Source of the DNA: Streptomyces sp. WZ-12
Lineage (GTDB): Bacteria; Actinomycetota; Actinomycetes; Streptomycetales; Streptomycetaceae
DNA length: 64,000 nucleotides
Direction: 5' to 3'
Assembly: GCF_028898845.1 (NCBI RefSeq)
Contig: NZ_CP118575.1
Location: forward strand, 310,001 to 374,000
Shown here in pieces: positions 8,828-16,921 of the stretch; the first letter of the stretch is position 1, and each line of letters opens with the position of its first letter. Position numbers and translations under genes: made by a program. Under the pieces are notes generated by a model that worked only from the letters and a program-made list of their open reading frames with translations, was not told the DNA's origin and did not search any database.

Positions 8828-10107
8828 GGTCGCCTCCGGCCGAACAGCACGTCCAGGCTCTCGGGCCGGTAGTGCAGAGTCGGCTCCGAGGGCTCCGCCG
8901 GTTCCTCGGCCTGGCGACGGTGGTGAGCCAGGACGCTTTCGATGACGTCCTCGGTGGTGGGCGTGACGTACCGCTGAGTGGTGGATAGACGTGCATGTCC
9001 GAGTACCCATTGGACGTCCGTGATCGGCATCAGCGGGTCACGGGCGAGCCGGTAGGCCGCCGTGTGCCGTAGGTCGTGCAGCGACCAATCCGACCCCAGC
9101 GTGCTGTTCGCGCGGACGAACATCGCTCGCGCGGCATGGTAGTTGAGAGCACGAAACGGCCGTCGCAGCGTCCACCACAGCGGGTCGTCGGGGCCGGTGG
9201 GCACCAGTTCGTGCATCTGCTGCTGGTAGAGCCGCAGCCAGACGAACGCGTCCGGCGAAGCCGGCAGCTGCTGCAGGGCGCGCGAGCCCTTGCGTACCAC
9301 CGTGACCAACTGGCGCCCCGGGTCCGTGCCGGAGCACAGCACCCCGAGCAGCTCGGAAGCCCTGGCCCCGGTGGAGATCCAGAAGGCGACCATGGCCCGG
9401 TCACGGTCCGAGGACAGCCGGGCGAACAGCTCGTTGAACACCGCATCGGGGATCTGACGCGGGATCCGTTGCGGCTGCCGTGGTCGGAACAGTCCTGCCC
9501 GTTGCGGGCGCCATGGCTCCATCGGGTTGTGGTGCGCGTTCACTCGCGGAGTCCTGGCCAGCGGGAACGGGTTGACCAGCGGACCGGTCCCGGCCTCCAG
9601 ATGGTGGGCGTAGAAGCTGCGGAGCACCGTCTCGCTGTGCGCGACCGTCGACGCCGCGTACGTCGTCCCGACCGGCCGCTTCCCGGTGATCGGATTCGTG
9701 CCCCGGGCGACCGGCCGAACAGCCGACGACGAGGTCGATGCCGAACTCCGGTGCGGCCGAGGAGGCTTGGCCGTGATCTGAATCCACCGGGAGAAGTCGC
9801 GGGCCTCGATCCGGGTCGCCTCGTTCCACGGCACCTCGACCGCCCACAAGAAGCGGAACCAGCGCAGCAGGTCCATGCCGTACGAACGCTGAGTCGTCGC
9901 AGGCCGCCCGGCCGCCTGCAGATCCTTCATGTACGCAGCCGCCGCCCCCACCATCGCCCCGGCAGGATCCACCAGACGATACGGCTCCCACGGGTCACCA
10001 CTCTCCACGAGCGCACCCACCCGGGACACCACCAGTGAACCCAAGTCCCTTGAGACATCCTCACGTTCGAGCATGTCAGGGGACGGTAGCCAGCCCGCCT
10101 CCGCCAT
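8824..10107 (-). CDS. Tyrosine recombinase (TnpA-like)
   Basis: This 427-residue site-specific recombinase has a core-binding N-terminal domain (ATTQRSYGMDLLRWFRFLW). The catalytic domain follows: STGARASELLGVL (Arg I), SLHDLRHTAAYRLA (H-x-x-R), and WVLGHARLSTTQRYVTPT (His and Tyr). It is the first gene of the pair, and its stop overlaps the start of the larger recombinase, indicating translational coupling. ATG 10107 is the longest start; ATG 10074 (MLERED) is an alternative. It lies within 50 bases of the element's right border. Confidence 0.85.
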   Translation of the reverse strand: MAEAGWLPSPDMLEREDVSRDLGSLVVSRVGALVESGDPWEPYRLVDPAGAMVGAAAAYMKDLQAAGRPATTQRSYGMDLLRWFRFLWAVEVPWNEATRIEARDFSRWIQITAKPPRPHRSSASTSSSAVRPVARGTNPITGKRPVGTTYAASTVAHSETVLRSFYAHHLEAGTGPLVNPFPLARTPRVNAHHNPMEPWRPQRAGLFRPRQPQRIPRQIPDAVFNELFARLSSDRDRAMVAFWISTGARASELLGVLCSGTDPGRQLVTVVRKGSRALQQLPASPDAFVWLRLYQQQMHELVPTGPDDPLWWTLRRPFRALNYHAARAMFVRANSTLGSDWSLHDLRHTAAYRLARDPLMPITDVQWVLGHARLSTTQRYVTPTTEDVIESVLAHHRRQAEEPAEPSEPTLHYRPESLDVLFGRRRP

Positions 10108-10151
10108 GTCCGAAGAACAAGAAGAGAACCTCCCGTAGTTCAGTCAACACG

Positions 10152-11291
10152 CCAGAGCCGGGCCGATGGCTCCAGTTCGACTGGGGCGAGGGCCCGCGGA
10201 TCAGGGGCCGGCGGACCTGGTTGTTCTGCGCGTGGCTGTCCTGGTCGCGGTTCCGGGTCGTGATCCCGGTCTGGGACTGCACGTTGGGCACGCTGGTGGC
10301 ATGCCTGGACACCACGTTGCGGCGGATCGGCGGGGCACCGACCTACGTCCTGACGGACAACGCGAAGACGGTGACCGTCGAGCACATCGCCGGGATCCCG
10401 GTGCGGCACCCGCAGATGGTCGCCGCGGGCCGGCATTACGGCTGCCAGGTGGTCAGTTGCGTTCCCTACGACCCCGAGTCGAAGGGCGGCGCGGAGGCCA
10501 CGGTCCGCATCGCGAAGGCCGACCTGGTGCCCACCAGCGCGAACCTGCTGGCCGCCTACGACACCTTCGCCGAGCTCGCCGATGCCTGCCTGACCTGGTG
10601 CGATGCAGTGAACTCCCGCCGCCACCGGGCGACCGGACAGATACCCGCCGACCGCCTCGATATCGAACGCACCACCCTGCACATACTGCCCATCGAGCCG
10701 CTCGCGCTCGCGCTGGGCGAGGAACGACTGGTCGGCTCGGACCGCACCATCAGCTTCAACTCGGTGCGTTACTCGACCCCGCCGGGCTATACGGGCGCGA
10801 GGGTGTGGTGCCGGGTGGTCGGCGAGGAACTTTCCATCACCGCCCGCACCAACTCCGGTGACCTGTCGGAGATTTGGCGCCACCAGCTCTCCACTCCGGG
10901 TGCTCCACAGATCATCGACGAGCACTACCCCGACCATCCCGATGGCCGCAGTGTTCACCAGCCGCGGCTGTAGCCCCGCTCGGAAGCGGAGATCGCGTTC
11001 GTGGGCATCGGCTCCGGCGCGGGCCGCTGGCTCAAGGAAGCCGGACCCGCCGGAGCGGTCCGCATCCGCTCCAAGATGGCCCGCGCGGTCGAGCTGGCCA
11101 CCGTCCTGGGCAACGACAGAGTCGACCAGGCCCTCGGCCTGGCGGCCACGGCCGGACGCTTCGCCGACGGCGACCTCCTCTCGATCCTGGGACACATCGC
11201 GGATAGCAAGCCCGCCGGCGAGGTCGTCCGCGCGGACGAGGCCCACTCCGTCCAGAACGGAACCATCGGCTGGCAGGCACTCGGCCGCTGA
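10152..11291 (+). pseudogene. istA: istA 3' part, with a nonsense codon
   Basis: The frame resumes as PEPGRWLQFDWGEGPRI and carries the IstA integrase core: WLFCAWLSWSRFRVVIP, then YVLTDNAKTV, then YDPESKGGAEATVRIAK. At 10971-10973 an in-frame TAG interrupts it. The same frame then continues (PRSEAEIAFVGIGSGAGRWLKEAGP...) to 11291. So istA is dead twice over: by the recombinase insertion and by this stop. Confidence 0.85.
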
Positions 11292-11351
11292 CCCAACAGC
11301 CCATCTCTCAACACGTTTTGACGATTCCTTCCCCAAGAGAACGGCACCTCC

Positions 11352-12125
11352 ATGAGTTTTCCCAGCGCGCCCGCCCTCCCCGAGGAACTCGACAAGCTCA
11401 TGCGCCGCATGCGGCTGCCCCATATGCGCAAGGCGGCCCCCGATGTCCTGGCCACCGCGCGGGCTCAACGCTGGGACCCCGCCGAGGTGTTGCGGCTGCT
11501 GATAGCCGAAGAGGTCACCGGCCGCGACGCGGCCACCCGCCGCCTGCGGCGGTCCTCGGCGAACTTCCCCACCGGCAAGACCCTGGGCTCCTGGCGGGCC
11601 GAGGACTCCACCATCCCCGAGCCCACCCAGAACTCCCTGATCACCCTGGAATGGATCGGCCGCGCCGAGAACTTGGTGATCGCCGGCCCGAGCGGCACAG
11701 GGAAAAGTCACTTCACCGAGGGACTCGCCCAAGCCGCGATCGAGAAGGACATGAGGGTGTCCTGGTTCACCCTGGAGACCCTCGCTGCCGCGATCGGGAA
11801 GTCGAAGGTCGATGGGTCCACGGCACGGACCGTCGCCCGGATCTGCCGGGCCGATTTGATCGTCATTGATGACATTGGCCTGCTGCCGGTCGGCGAGGAC
11901 GCCGCCGAGGCGTTCTACCGGATCATCGACGCCGCCTACGAGCGTCGCTCCATCGCGGTGACCAGCAACATCCACCCCTCGGGCTTCGACACGATCATGC
12001 CCAAGACCCTCGCAGGGGCGAGCACCGACCGTCTCATGCACCACGCTCACCTCGTGACCACCTCCGGCGACTCACATCGCCTCGCCGAGGCCCTCGCCGG
12101 GAAGGGAGTGGTCCCCTTGAACTGA
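11352..12125 (+). CDS. istB: IstB ATPase of the IS21 element
   Basis: This 257-residue AAA+ helper ATPase has Walker A GPSGTGKSH, Walker B LIVIDDIGLLP and sensor-like VTSNIHPSGFD. The N-terminal LDKLMRRMRLPHMRKAAPDVLATA segment is typical of IstB. Sixty bases separate it from istA. The gene is intact although its transposase partner is not, so it could serve only a related IS21 in trans. Confidence 0.92.
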   Translation: MSFPSAPALPEELDKLMRRMRLPHMRKAAPDVLATARAQRWDPAEVLRLLIAEEVTGRDAATRRLRRSSANFPTGKTLGSWRAEDSTIPEPTQNSLITLEWIGRAENLVIAGPSGTGKSHFTEGLAQAAIEKDMRVSWFTLETLAAAIGKSKVDGSTARTVARICRADLIVIDDIGLLPVGEDAAEAFYRIIDAAYERRSIAVTSNIHPSGFDTIMPKTLAGASTDRLMHHAHLVTTSGDSHRLAEALAGKGVVPLN

Positions 12126-12442
12126 CCCCCACCCCCAGGAACACCACTGGCCACACGCCTGGATTTCTGATGGCCACCAGCCTGGTCATCCACCGGCCAC
12201 CTACCTGGGCATCTCAATGGCCGTTGACAATTCAGGCAATTCAGCTTTCGCCCTATCACGCGGGTCCCCCAGAGCACCGTCCCTTACGCCTGGACCCGGT
12301 CTCTGATTTCCTGGCATGCTACGGTCCCCTTCACCTTTCGGATCCAGGTAAGCCATTGGACCCAAGAACCTCCCTCCGAGTTCCTCCCGGTTATGCCGGG
12401 GATACGACGGGGCGCCTCGTGGCGCACTGAAAACGCTCGATC
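12126..12442. other. IS21 right end and short spacer
   Basis: The first 100 bases hold the multiple terminal binding repeats of IS21 (four spaced GGCCAC/GGCC motifs) ending at about 12227. The rest up to 12442 shows no gene. Confidence 0.5.
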
Positions 12443-12805
12443 TTGCCAGTGGTCGTAGGCGAGCGCGGCTTCGTCAGGCGCTGGGTGATGCCGTTCTCGC
12501 GGCAGATCCCGACCGCGCCGAACCCCAAGGACGGCGAGAAGAGCCTGGACTGGTACTACGGCCTGAACCACTTCCAGTACCGCGTCGTCGGCGAGAAGCG
12601 CGGCGACCAAGTCACCTATCACGTCGACGTGCAAAAGCGATACGACTGGGGTATCCCCAGCGAGCACCGCCGCACCCAGACCGCCTTCGGAGGTCCCTTC
12701 AAGATGGAGCTGGAGCAAGCCGACCTGGCCCACCTCAACACCACAGGTTTGGCGCGGGACTTCGACGTCAAAGGCAGCTCCGGGCAGATGCAGACCACCT
12801 TGTGA
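12443..12805 (+). CDS. Hypothetical protein, possibly the C-terminal part of a larger one
   Basis: The 120-residue frame contains LDWYYGLNHFQYRVVGEKRGDQVTYHVDVQKRYDWGIP and ends HLNTTGLARDFDVKGSSGQMQTT. This is consistent with the C-terminal domain of larger streptomycete proteins of unknown function. The amino end shows no ribosome site or signal peptide, and the gene starts soon after an IS end, so the front may have been lost. I assign no function. Confidence 0.45.
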   Translation: MPVVVGERGFVRRWVMPFSRQIPTAPNPKDGEKSLDWYYGLNHFQYRVVGEKRGDQVTYHVDVQKRYDWGIPSEHRRTQTAFGGPFKMELEQADLAHLNTTGLARDFDVKGSSGQMQTTL

Positions 12806-13142
12806 GCCCCCGCTACGTTGGCCGGCACACCGGTGCGCCGGCACCCGACCCCAACAAACCCCCGGCTGCGCCACGCCCCCGGCGCCAGCCAGGAACGGGA
12901 GGCGTCGATCGAGGCAAGGTTAAGAAGACCGCCCTGTGGGGGCCCTCGCCCTGTGTCTTGCGCTGTCCATCGCCGTTCTCGTTGGCCTCGTGCAAGGTTT
13001 CTACGAGATGGGCCATCCGCCTGGTGGCTGGTGTCAGGACAACTCGGTGTCCTGTGTCCACCGTTGAGCATCCGCGTCGGGTTCATTCCGGTGCGCTGGG
13101 CCAGTCGTTTCTCGGCAGGTGCAGTGGCCTCCGCGGCCGGGA
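12806..13142. other. Spacer downstream of parB
   Basis: No supportable gene. A candidate parS palindrome begins at its right edge (13143). Confidence 0.3.
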
Positions 13143-13161
13143 GTGATTACGCCGTAATCAC
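13143..13161. promoter_or_regulatory. Candidate parS site 1 (downstream of parB)
   Basis: The 19-bp palindrome GTGATTACGCCGTAATCAC is extended by flanking GGGA/TCCC. The same word occurs five times, only around this parAB operon. Confidence 0.75.
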
Positions 13162-13259
13162 TCCCGGGGCCGATTCTGACGGCACAAGGCCATACGCATA
13201 CGTATCAGGCCCCGCTCCCCCACCAGAGGCAGGGTGCGGGGACTGACAGCCATGTCGAG

Positions 13260-14333
13260 TTAAGCCGGGGATACGGTCTGCAGCTTCTGCGAGAGCTGCT
13301 GGATCTGCTCCGTGCCCATGTGGCGGCAGATCAGGTCCGCCATGGCGTCGACGTCCTGCCACGGCAGGCCCGAAACTGTATCGGCTGTCGCCGGCGTTGA
13401 CGTCGGCTTCGGTGTTACGGGCGAAGCCGGGTCCCCGCCACGGTCGCTGCTGGGCGTTGTTGCTCGACGGCCTTGCTGGGGGGCGATCTGCTCGGTGATT
13501 ACGGCGTTATCACCTGAGGCGCTCTCGGGCCTGGAGGCTGGAGTGATTACGCCGTAAACACTCGGCACCTGGGGCGGCGGGGCATCGCTGGAGGGCTTGC
13601 GCTTGCGTTCCTTGGCGTGGGAAGCCTCAGCGGCCCGCTTGTCTGCCTCAGCTCGTTGCTGTTGCGGCGGCAGCTTGCCCAGTCCTCGGACGTGTTCGAC
13701 CTTCCGGTCGCCTGCTTCAAGGTCGGCCTGGAGGGCCGGGTCAAGGTGGAGGAGGGAGAGCCGCTGGGAGATGAACCCTTGGCTTATACCCAGACGTTGG
13801 GCGGCCTTGCGTTGCGAGCCGTAGAACGTGACGAGCTTCTCCAGCGCGTTGGCTTCTTCGAGCTCGATCATGTTCTCGCGATGCACGTTGGCCACGAAGG
13901 CTGCTTCCAGCAGCTTCTCGTCCGACGTGGCGAAGGCGTCATCGACGGTGTACTTGATCTCCGTCAGGCCGGCCTCGCCAGCAGCCGCGAAGCGTCGGTG
14001 CCCATCGACGACGACGTACTGCGCCCCGTCCTTCAGCTTGCCGGCTTGACCGGGCCGTTCGGCGAGGTAGGCGTCCACCGTGACGAGGCTGATCGCATTG
14101 ACCAGGCCGACCTCAAGAATCGACTGCGCGAGGTCGGAGACGTCGCCGACCGTCTCACGCGGGTTGTCGGGGTTCTCACTGATCTGAGTCAGGGGGAGCC
14201 TCGCGGCCTTGGGTGCCGGCGCGCTTGTCGGTGCTTCTGTTGCCGCGGCGATGGCGGCACGGCGGGCGCTGACGGCTGGGGCGGCGTGGCTGAAGGAGGC
14301 GGAGGCGCCGAGCTTGGCGGCCTTGCTGCTCAT
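13260..14333 (-). CDS. parB: ParB-family centromere-binding protein
   Basis: This 357-residue protein has the ParB/Srx N-domain: ENPDNPRETVGDVSDLAQSILEVGLVNAI, then YVVVDGHRRFAAAGEAGLTEI, where the canonical GERR is replaced by DGHRR. The HTH follows in RKAAQRLGISQGFISQRLSLLHLDP. Its ATG overlaps the parA stop as ATGA. Two candidate parS palindromes lie inside the coding sequence (13495 and 13543), others just outside the operon. It should bind these sites and drive plasmid segregation with ParA. The region after about residue 240 is low-complexity linker. Confidence 0.9.
   Translation of the reverse strand: MSSKAAKLGASASFSHAAPAVSARRAAIAAATEAPTSAPAPKAARLPLTQISENPDNPRETVGDVSDLAQSILEVGLVNAISLVTVDAYLAERPGQAGKLKDGAQYVVVDGHRRFAAAGEAGLTEIKYTVDDAFATSDEKLLEAAFVANVHRENMIELEEANALEKLVTFYGSQRKAAQRLGISQGFISQRLSLLHLDPALQADLEAGDRKVEHVRGLGKLPPQQQRAEADKRAAEASHAKERKRKPSSDAPPPQVPSVYGVITPASRPESASGDNAVITEQIAPQQGRRATTPSSDRGGDPASPVTPKPTSTPATADTVSGLPWQDVDAMADLICRHMGTEQIQQLSQKLQTVSPA
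13495..13513. promoter_or_regulatory. Candidate parS site 2 (inside parB)
   Basis: GTGATTACGGCGTTATCAC, one mismatch to the consensus arms. Confidence 0.65.
13543..13561. promoter_or_regulatory. Candidate parS site 3 (inside parB)
   Basis: GTGATTACGCCGTAAACAC, one mismatch to the consensus arms; 48 bp from site 2, start to start. Confidence 0.65.
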
Positions 14334-15553
14334 GCGATCTCCCGGGCCAGGGCGCGGATGTTGGCGGCTTGTTCGCTGTTGGAAGCGTAGGCGAGGAGGG
14401 GTGTCTTGGTGCGGACGGCTTCGCGTTGTTCGCGTCGGTCGGGGATGACGGCGACGACGCGGGGGTCCCTTATGGCCTTCCAGGATGCGAGGGAGCTGGT
14501 GGCGATGTAGCCGCGGCGGGCGTCGTAAAGGTTGACGATGAGGCCGAGGTAGTCGAGTTCGATGTTCATGTCGGCGCGCATGTCCTCGATTTGGGAGACA
14601 AGGAGGCCGTAGGCGTCTGCGCTGCTGTCTTCGGCTTGGACGACGATGCCGACGCCGGACTGTCCGGGCTGTTCGCCGTCGCGACGGCGTCCGTAGTAGA
14701 CGGCGGCGTCCATGCTGAGGCCGAGGCTGGGCGGGCAGTCGACGATGATGACGTCGTAGTCGCCTTCGATGGGGGAGAGGGCTCGTTCGAGGGCGGCTTC
14801 GCGGACTCGGACGCTGGAGAGTTTCACGTCCAGGAGGAAGGCGTCTTGGCTTGCCGGCAGGAGGTCGAGGCGGTCGCCGAACTGGTCGCCGCTGACTCCG
14901 AGGATGAGGTCGCGGATGTCTCCGCGGTCCTTGTCGGCGGCCATGTGCTTGGAGAGCGTGTCGCCCTTCATGTCGAGGGGCTCGTGGCCGAGTTGCTTGG
15001 TGAGGTGGCCTTGCGGGTCGAAGTCCACCAGGAGCACGCGTATACCGTGGCCCGGCAGTTGTTCAAGGTCCAGTTCCGTGCCGGTCTCGGTCATCTGCTT
15101 GGAGGCGCGGACGGGGAAGAGGGCGTGGGGGTCCTCGGCGTAGGCCTGGGCCATGCCGGCTGCCGTGGCGGTCTTGCCGACGCCGCCCTTCTGGTTGCAG
15201 ATGATCTTCCGCTTGGGAATGGTCGGGCGCTCAACGGCCGGAGCGGGGTTGGAGTCCAACCACAGTTGCACGGATTGCGCCAGACCTTGGATTCCGGATA
15301 CGCCACGTGCGGTGGCGTCGGTGCGGAAGTCTTCCCACATGCCTTCCGGCAGCCAGGTGGAGAAGGACTCTGCGCCTGCGGTGTCGATGAGGGAGAGGTT
15401 GGAGCCGAGGCTGCGCCAGGCGGTGATGCCTTCGGTGACCGCGTCTTGGAGGGCGATGCCTCGCTGGGCGACGCGGATTTTGAGGGCTTGCCATAGTGTG
15501 GCGGGGAGTTTAGATACGACCTTCTCGCGGTCGCTTTGCGGACTGCTCGTCAT
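14330..15553 (-). CDS. parA: ParA-family partition ATPase
   Basis: This 407-residue protein starts at ATG 15553; the frame is open to 15592, but the MTSSPQSDREKVVSKLP start is more typical. An N-terminal region of about 120 residues precedes the ATPase and may bind the operator, as in long ParA proteins. The deviant Walker A is NQKGGVGKTATAAGMAQAYA, with VLLVDFDPQGHLTKQLG (A') and YDVIIVDCPPSLG (B). It overlaps parB by ATGA. An 8-bp inverted repeat ACTAACGC/GCGTTAGT at 15566-15604 and a parS-like palindrome at 15632 lie in the upstream region, pointing to autoregulation. Confidence 0.92.
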   Translation of the reverse strand: MTSSPQSDREKVVSKLPATLWQALKIRVAQRGIALQDAVTEGITAWRSLGSNLSLIDTAGAESFSTWLPEGMWEDFRTDATARGVSGIQGLAQSVQLWLDSNPAPAVERPTIPKRKIICNQKGGVGKTATAAGMAQAYAEDPHALFPVRASKQMTETGTELDLEQLPGHGIRVLLVDFDPQGHLTKQLGHEPLDMKGDTLSKHMAADKDRGDIRDLILGVSGDQFGDRLDLLPASQDAFLLDVKLSSVRVREAALERALSPIEGDYDVIIVDCPPSLGLSMDAAVYYGRRRDGEQPGQSGVGIVVQAEDSSADAYGLLVSQIEDMRADMNIELDYLGLIVNLYDARRGYIATSSLASWKAIRDPRVVAVIPDRREQREAVRTKTPLLAYASNSEQAANIRALAREIA

Positions 15554-15565
15554 AGAAGGAACCTT

Positions 15566-15604
15566 ACTAACGCGAGCGATCATTTCCAACACCAGGGCGT
15601 TAGT
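15566..15604. promoter_or_regulatory. Inverted repeat upstream of parA (possible operator)
   Basis: ACTAACGC at 15566-15573 is repeated in inverse orientation at 15597-15604, immediately upstream of the parA start. The position suits an autoregulatory operator. Confidence 0.45.
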
Positions 15605-15631
15605 GTCTACTCGAAGTAGCGTAGGGAATGG

Positions 15632-15650
15632 GTGATTACGCCGTAATCAC
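15632..15650. promoter_or_regulatory. Candidate parS site 4 (upstream of parA)
   Basis: A perfect copy of GTGATTACGCCGTAATCAC, about 80 bp before the parA start. Confidence 0.75.
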
Positions 15651-15795
15651 CATCCAACCTCCTGCACTGGGACGCTTCCTGACGCACCATCCGCTGACCC
15701 GCCGCAACGAAGATCGAGTGTCCTCACCGATTGCCACGGTGTGCGTCAGCCCGTTGCGGTCAAACTCAGGAGTCAAGTGGACGACGAGGTGATGG

Positions 15796-16197
15796 TCACG
15801 GTGACGGATCGGCTGTGTAGCCCCTGGCCAGGTAGGCCACCTCCACGGACGTGCCGACCAGGCCAACTCCCTTAAGGACAATAGCCATCAGCCGCGCCTC
15901 ATTCAGCGAGAGGTGCTGCATCTCGCGCAGGGCTCGCAGCACGGGAACGAAGCTCGCGTCTTGGTGCGCAAGCCGAAGCCGAGCGGCCCCGTGCTGCGTC
16001 AGCGGAGCCTGCCTGACCTCTTCGGGAGCCGAGCCGGTAGTCGTCTCGCACCATGCGTTCGGGCAGCCTCGACACTGCCCTTCGACGCGCCAGCGCAACC
16101 GACCCTGGTCGACGAACTGACCGACGTCGCGGGCAAGTTCACCTCCACAGCTCTCACACTGCGATGTAAGCGTCGCTCCCTGAGCAGCAGTGATCAT
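15796..16197 (-). CDS. Hypothetical protein with zinc-ribbon-like cysteines
   Basis: This 133-residue protein begins MITAAQGATLTSQCESCGGELARDVG; the frame is open further upstream, but this start precedes the conserved-looking part. Cysteine pairs C-x-x-C at about residue 14 and in GQCRGCPNAWCE suggest a zinc ribbon. The C-terminal half (VPVLRALREMQHLSLNEARLMAIVLKGVGLVGTSVEVAYLARGY) is helical and resembles an uncharacterised streptomycete family. It lies between the parS sites upstream of parA and faces the same way. A plasmid-maintenance role is only a guess. Confidence 0.6.
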   Translation of the reverse strand: MITAAQGATLTSQCESCGGELARDVGQFVDQGRLRWRVEGQCRGCPNAWCETTTGSAPEEVRQAPLTQHGAARLRLAHQDASFVPVLRALREMQHLSLNEARLMAIVLKGVGLVGTSVEVAYLARGYTADPSP

Positions 16198-16672
16198 TAG
16201 TCTCCCCTGCGGCGTCGATCCGCCCGATCCTGCCGCACGCAGCGAGATCCGGCGACAGGGTTGCGCGGCGGCACGGACCCTCATCAGGAGCGTCATGCCT
16301 CGACTGATGTTGATGGTGCGGGCTCGTAGCACCGTTGGTCGCGCAGTGGGGCCCAGATGGCGTTCACGCGACGGCGAGTCAGGTCGAGGGCAACCGGGGT
16401 GTGGCGCCTAGGGAAGTCGCCGCCTCATCGAAAGCAGTCGAGCCTGGCTTCGGACACGGCAGCACGAGATAGGAGGAGCCTCCTTAGCCGGATCTGCCTC
16501 GGCCCCCGGCGTATTGCTCACAGAACTCCACCGGCTCCTCGAAGTTGGTTGCTGTCAACGCCTGTGCTCATCGAGACAGCAGGGCCGATGCTGTAGCGAT
16601 GACGCGTGTTCTCGTCCAGCCGCTCAGCCGACTCCATCAAGTCGAACGTCGTGGACAGGGCCGCAACACGGA
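16198..16672. other. Non-coding region with no recognised gene
   Basis: Several short open frames exist but none has a ribosome site or a recognisable motif. Confidence 0.3.
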
Positions 16673-16673
16673 A

Positions 16674-16726
16674 CCTCTGCGGGGTCCGGGGTGATTACGG
16701 CGTAATCACCCCGGACCCCGCAGAGG
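16674..16726. repeat. 53-bp palindrome containing parS-like site 5
   Basis: Arms of 26 bp are perfectly complementary around one central base. The centre is GTGATTACGGCGTAATCAC (16691-16709), flanked by CCTCTGCGGGGTCCGGG and its complement. It could be both a centromere site and a strong hairpin/terminator. Confidence 0.75.
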
Positions 16727-16921
16727 CAGGTTCCACATCCTCTTCAGAGGGCGGTCGGGTTGAGGTTCCCCCGTCGTTCGGGAGGCGCTGATCAGCTGGT
16801 CAGGAGGGGTTGACGGGGTTTCAGGTTCGCTCGTTCGGCCGTTGCCTGCTCGGCGTAGTACTTCTCCTCGAATTCGATCGGGCTGGGGAAGCCGAGTCGT
16901 TCCTGGGTGCGGCGGGAGTTA

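Larger units (their letters stand above)
6287..10151 (-). mobile_element. Double tyrosine-recombinase element inserted in istA
   Basis: Roughly 3.87 kb interrupts istA precisely. Just inside both borders is a perfect 10-bp inverted repeat: CTGAACTACG at 6291-6300 and CGTAGTTCAG at 10134-10143. Its only genes are two minus-strand tyrosine recombinases overlapping by GTGA. No target duplication beyond one or two C residues is needed to restore istA. This resembles Tn554-class elements, where TnpA and TnpB are both tyrosine recombinases, but no third tnpC-like gene or cargo is seen. Exact ends are uncertain by a few bases. Confidence 0.7.
6072..12227 (+). mobile_element. IS21-family element, left end lost and split by a recombinase element
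   Basis: istA fragments (6093-6286 and 10152-11291) and istB (11352-12125) lie in order. The right end is marked by repeats of the form TGGCCAC...CCTGG and terminates as GGCCGTTGACA near 12227. The left terminus has been removed by the IS3 copy ending at 6071. A 3.9-kb double-recombinase unit sits inside istA. Without it istA would read directly from ...RTYRPWVP into PEPGRWLQFDWGEG. Confidence 0.85.

Noticed and set aside
6767..8872. Plus-strand open frame of about 700 codons
   Set aside because: It is the antisense shadow of the 837-residue recombinase; composition is Gly/Arg/Val-rich with no motifs.
10140..12050. Minus-strand open frame of about 636 codons over the IS21 genes
   Set aside because: It is antisense to istA and istB, whose catalytic motifs are clear on the plus strand.
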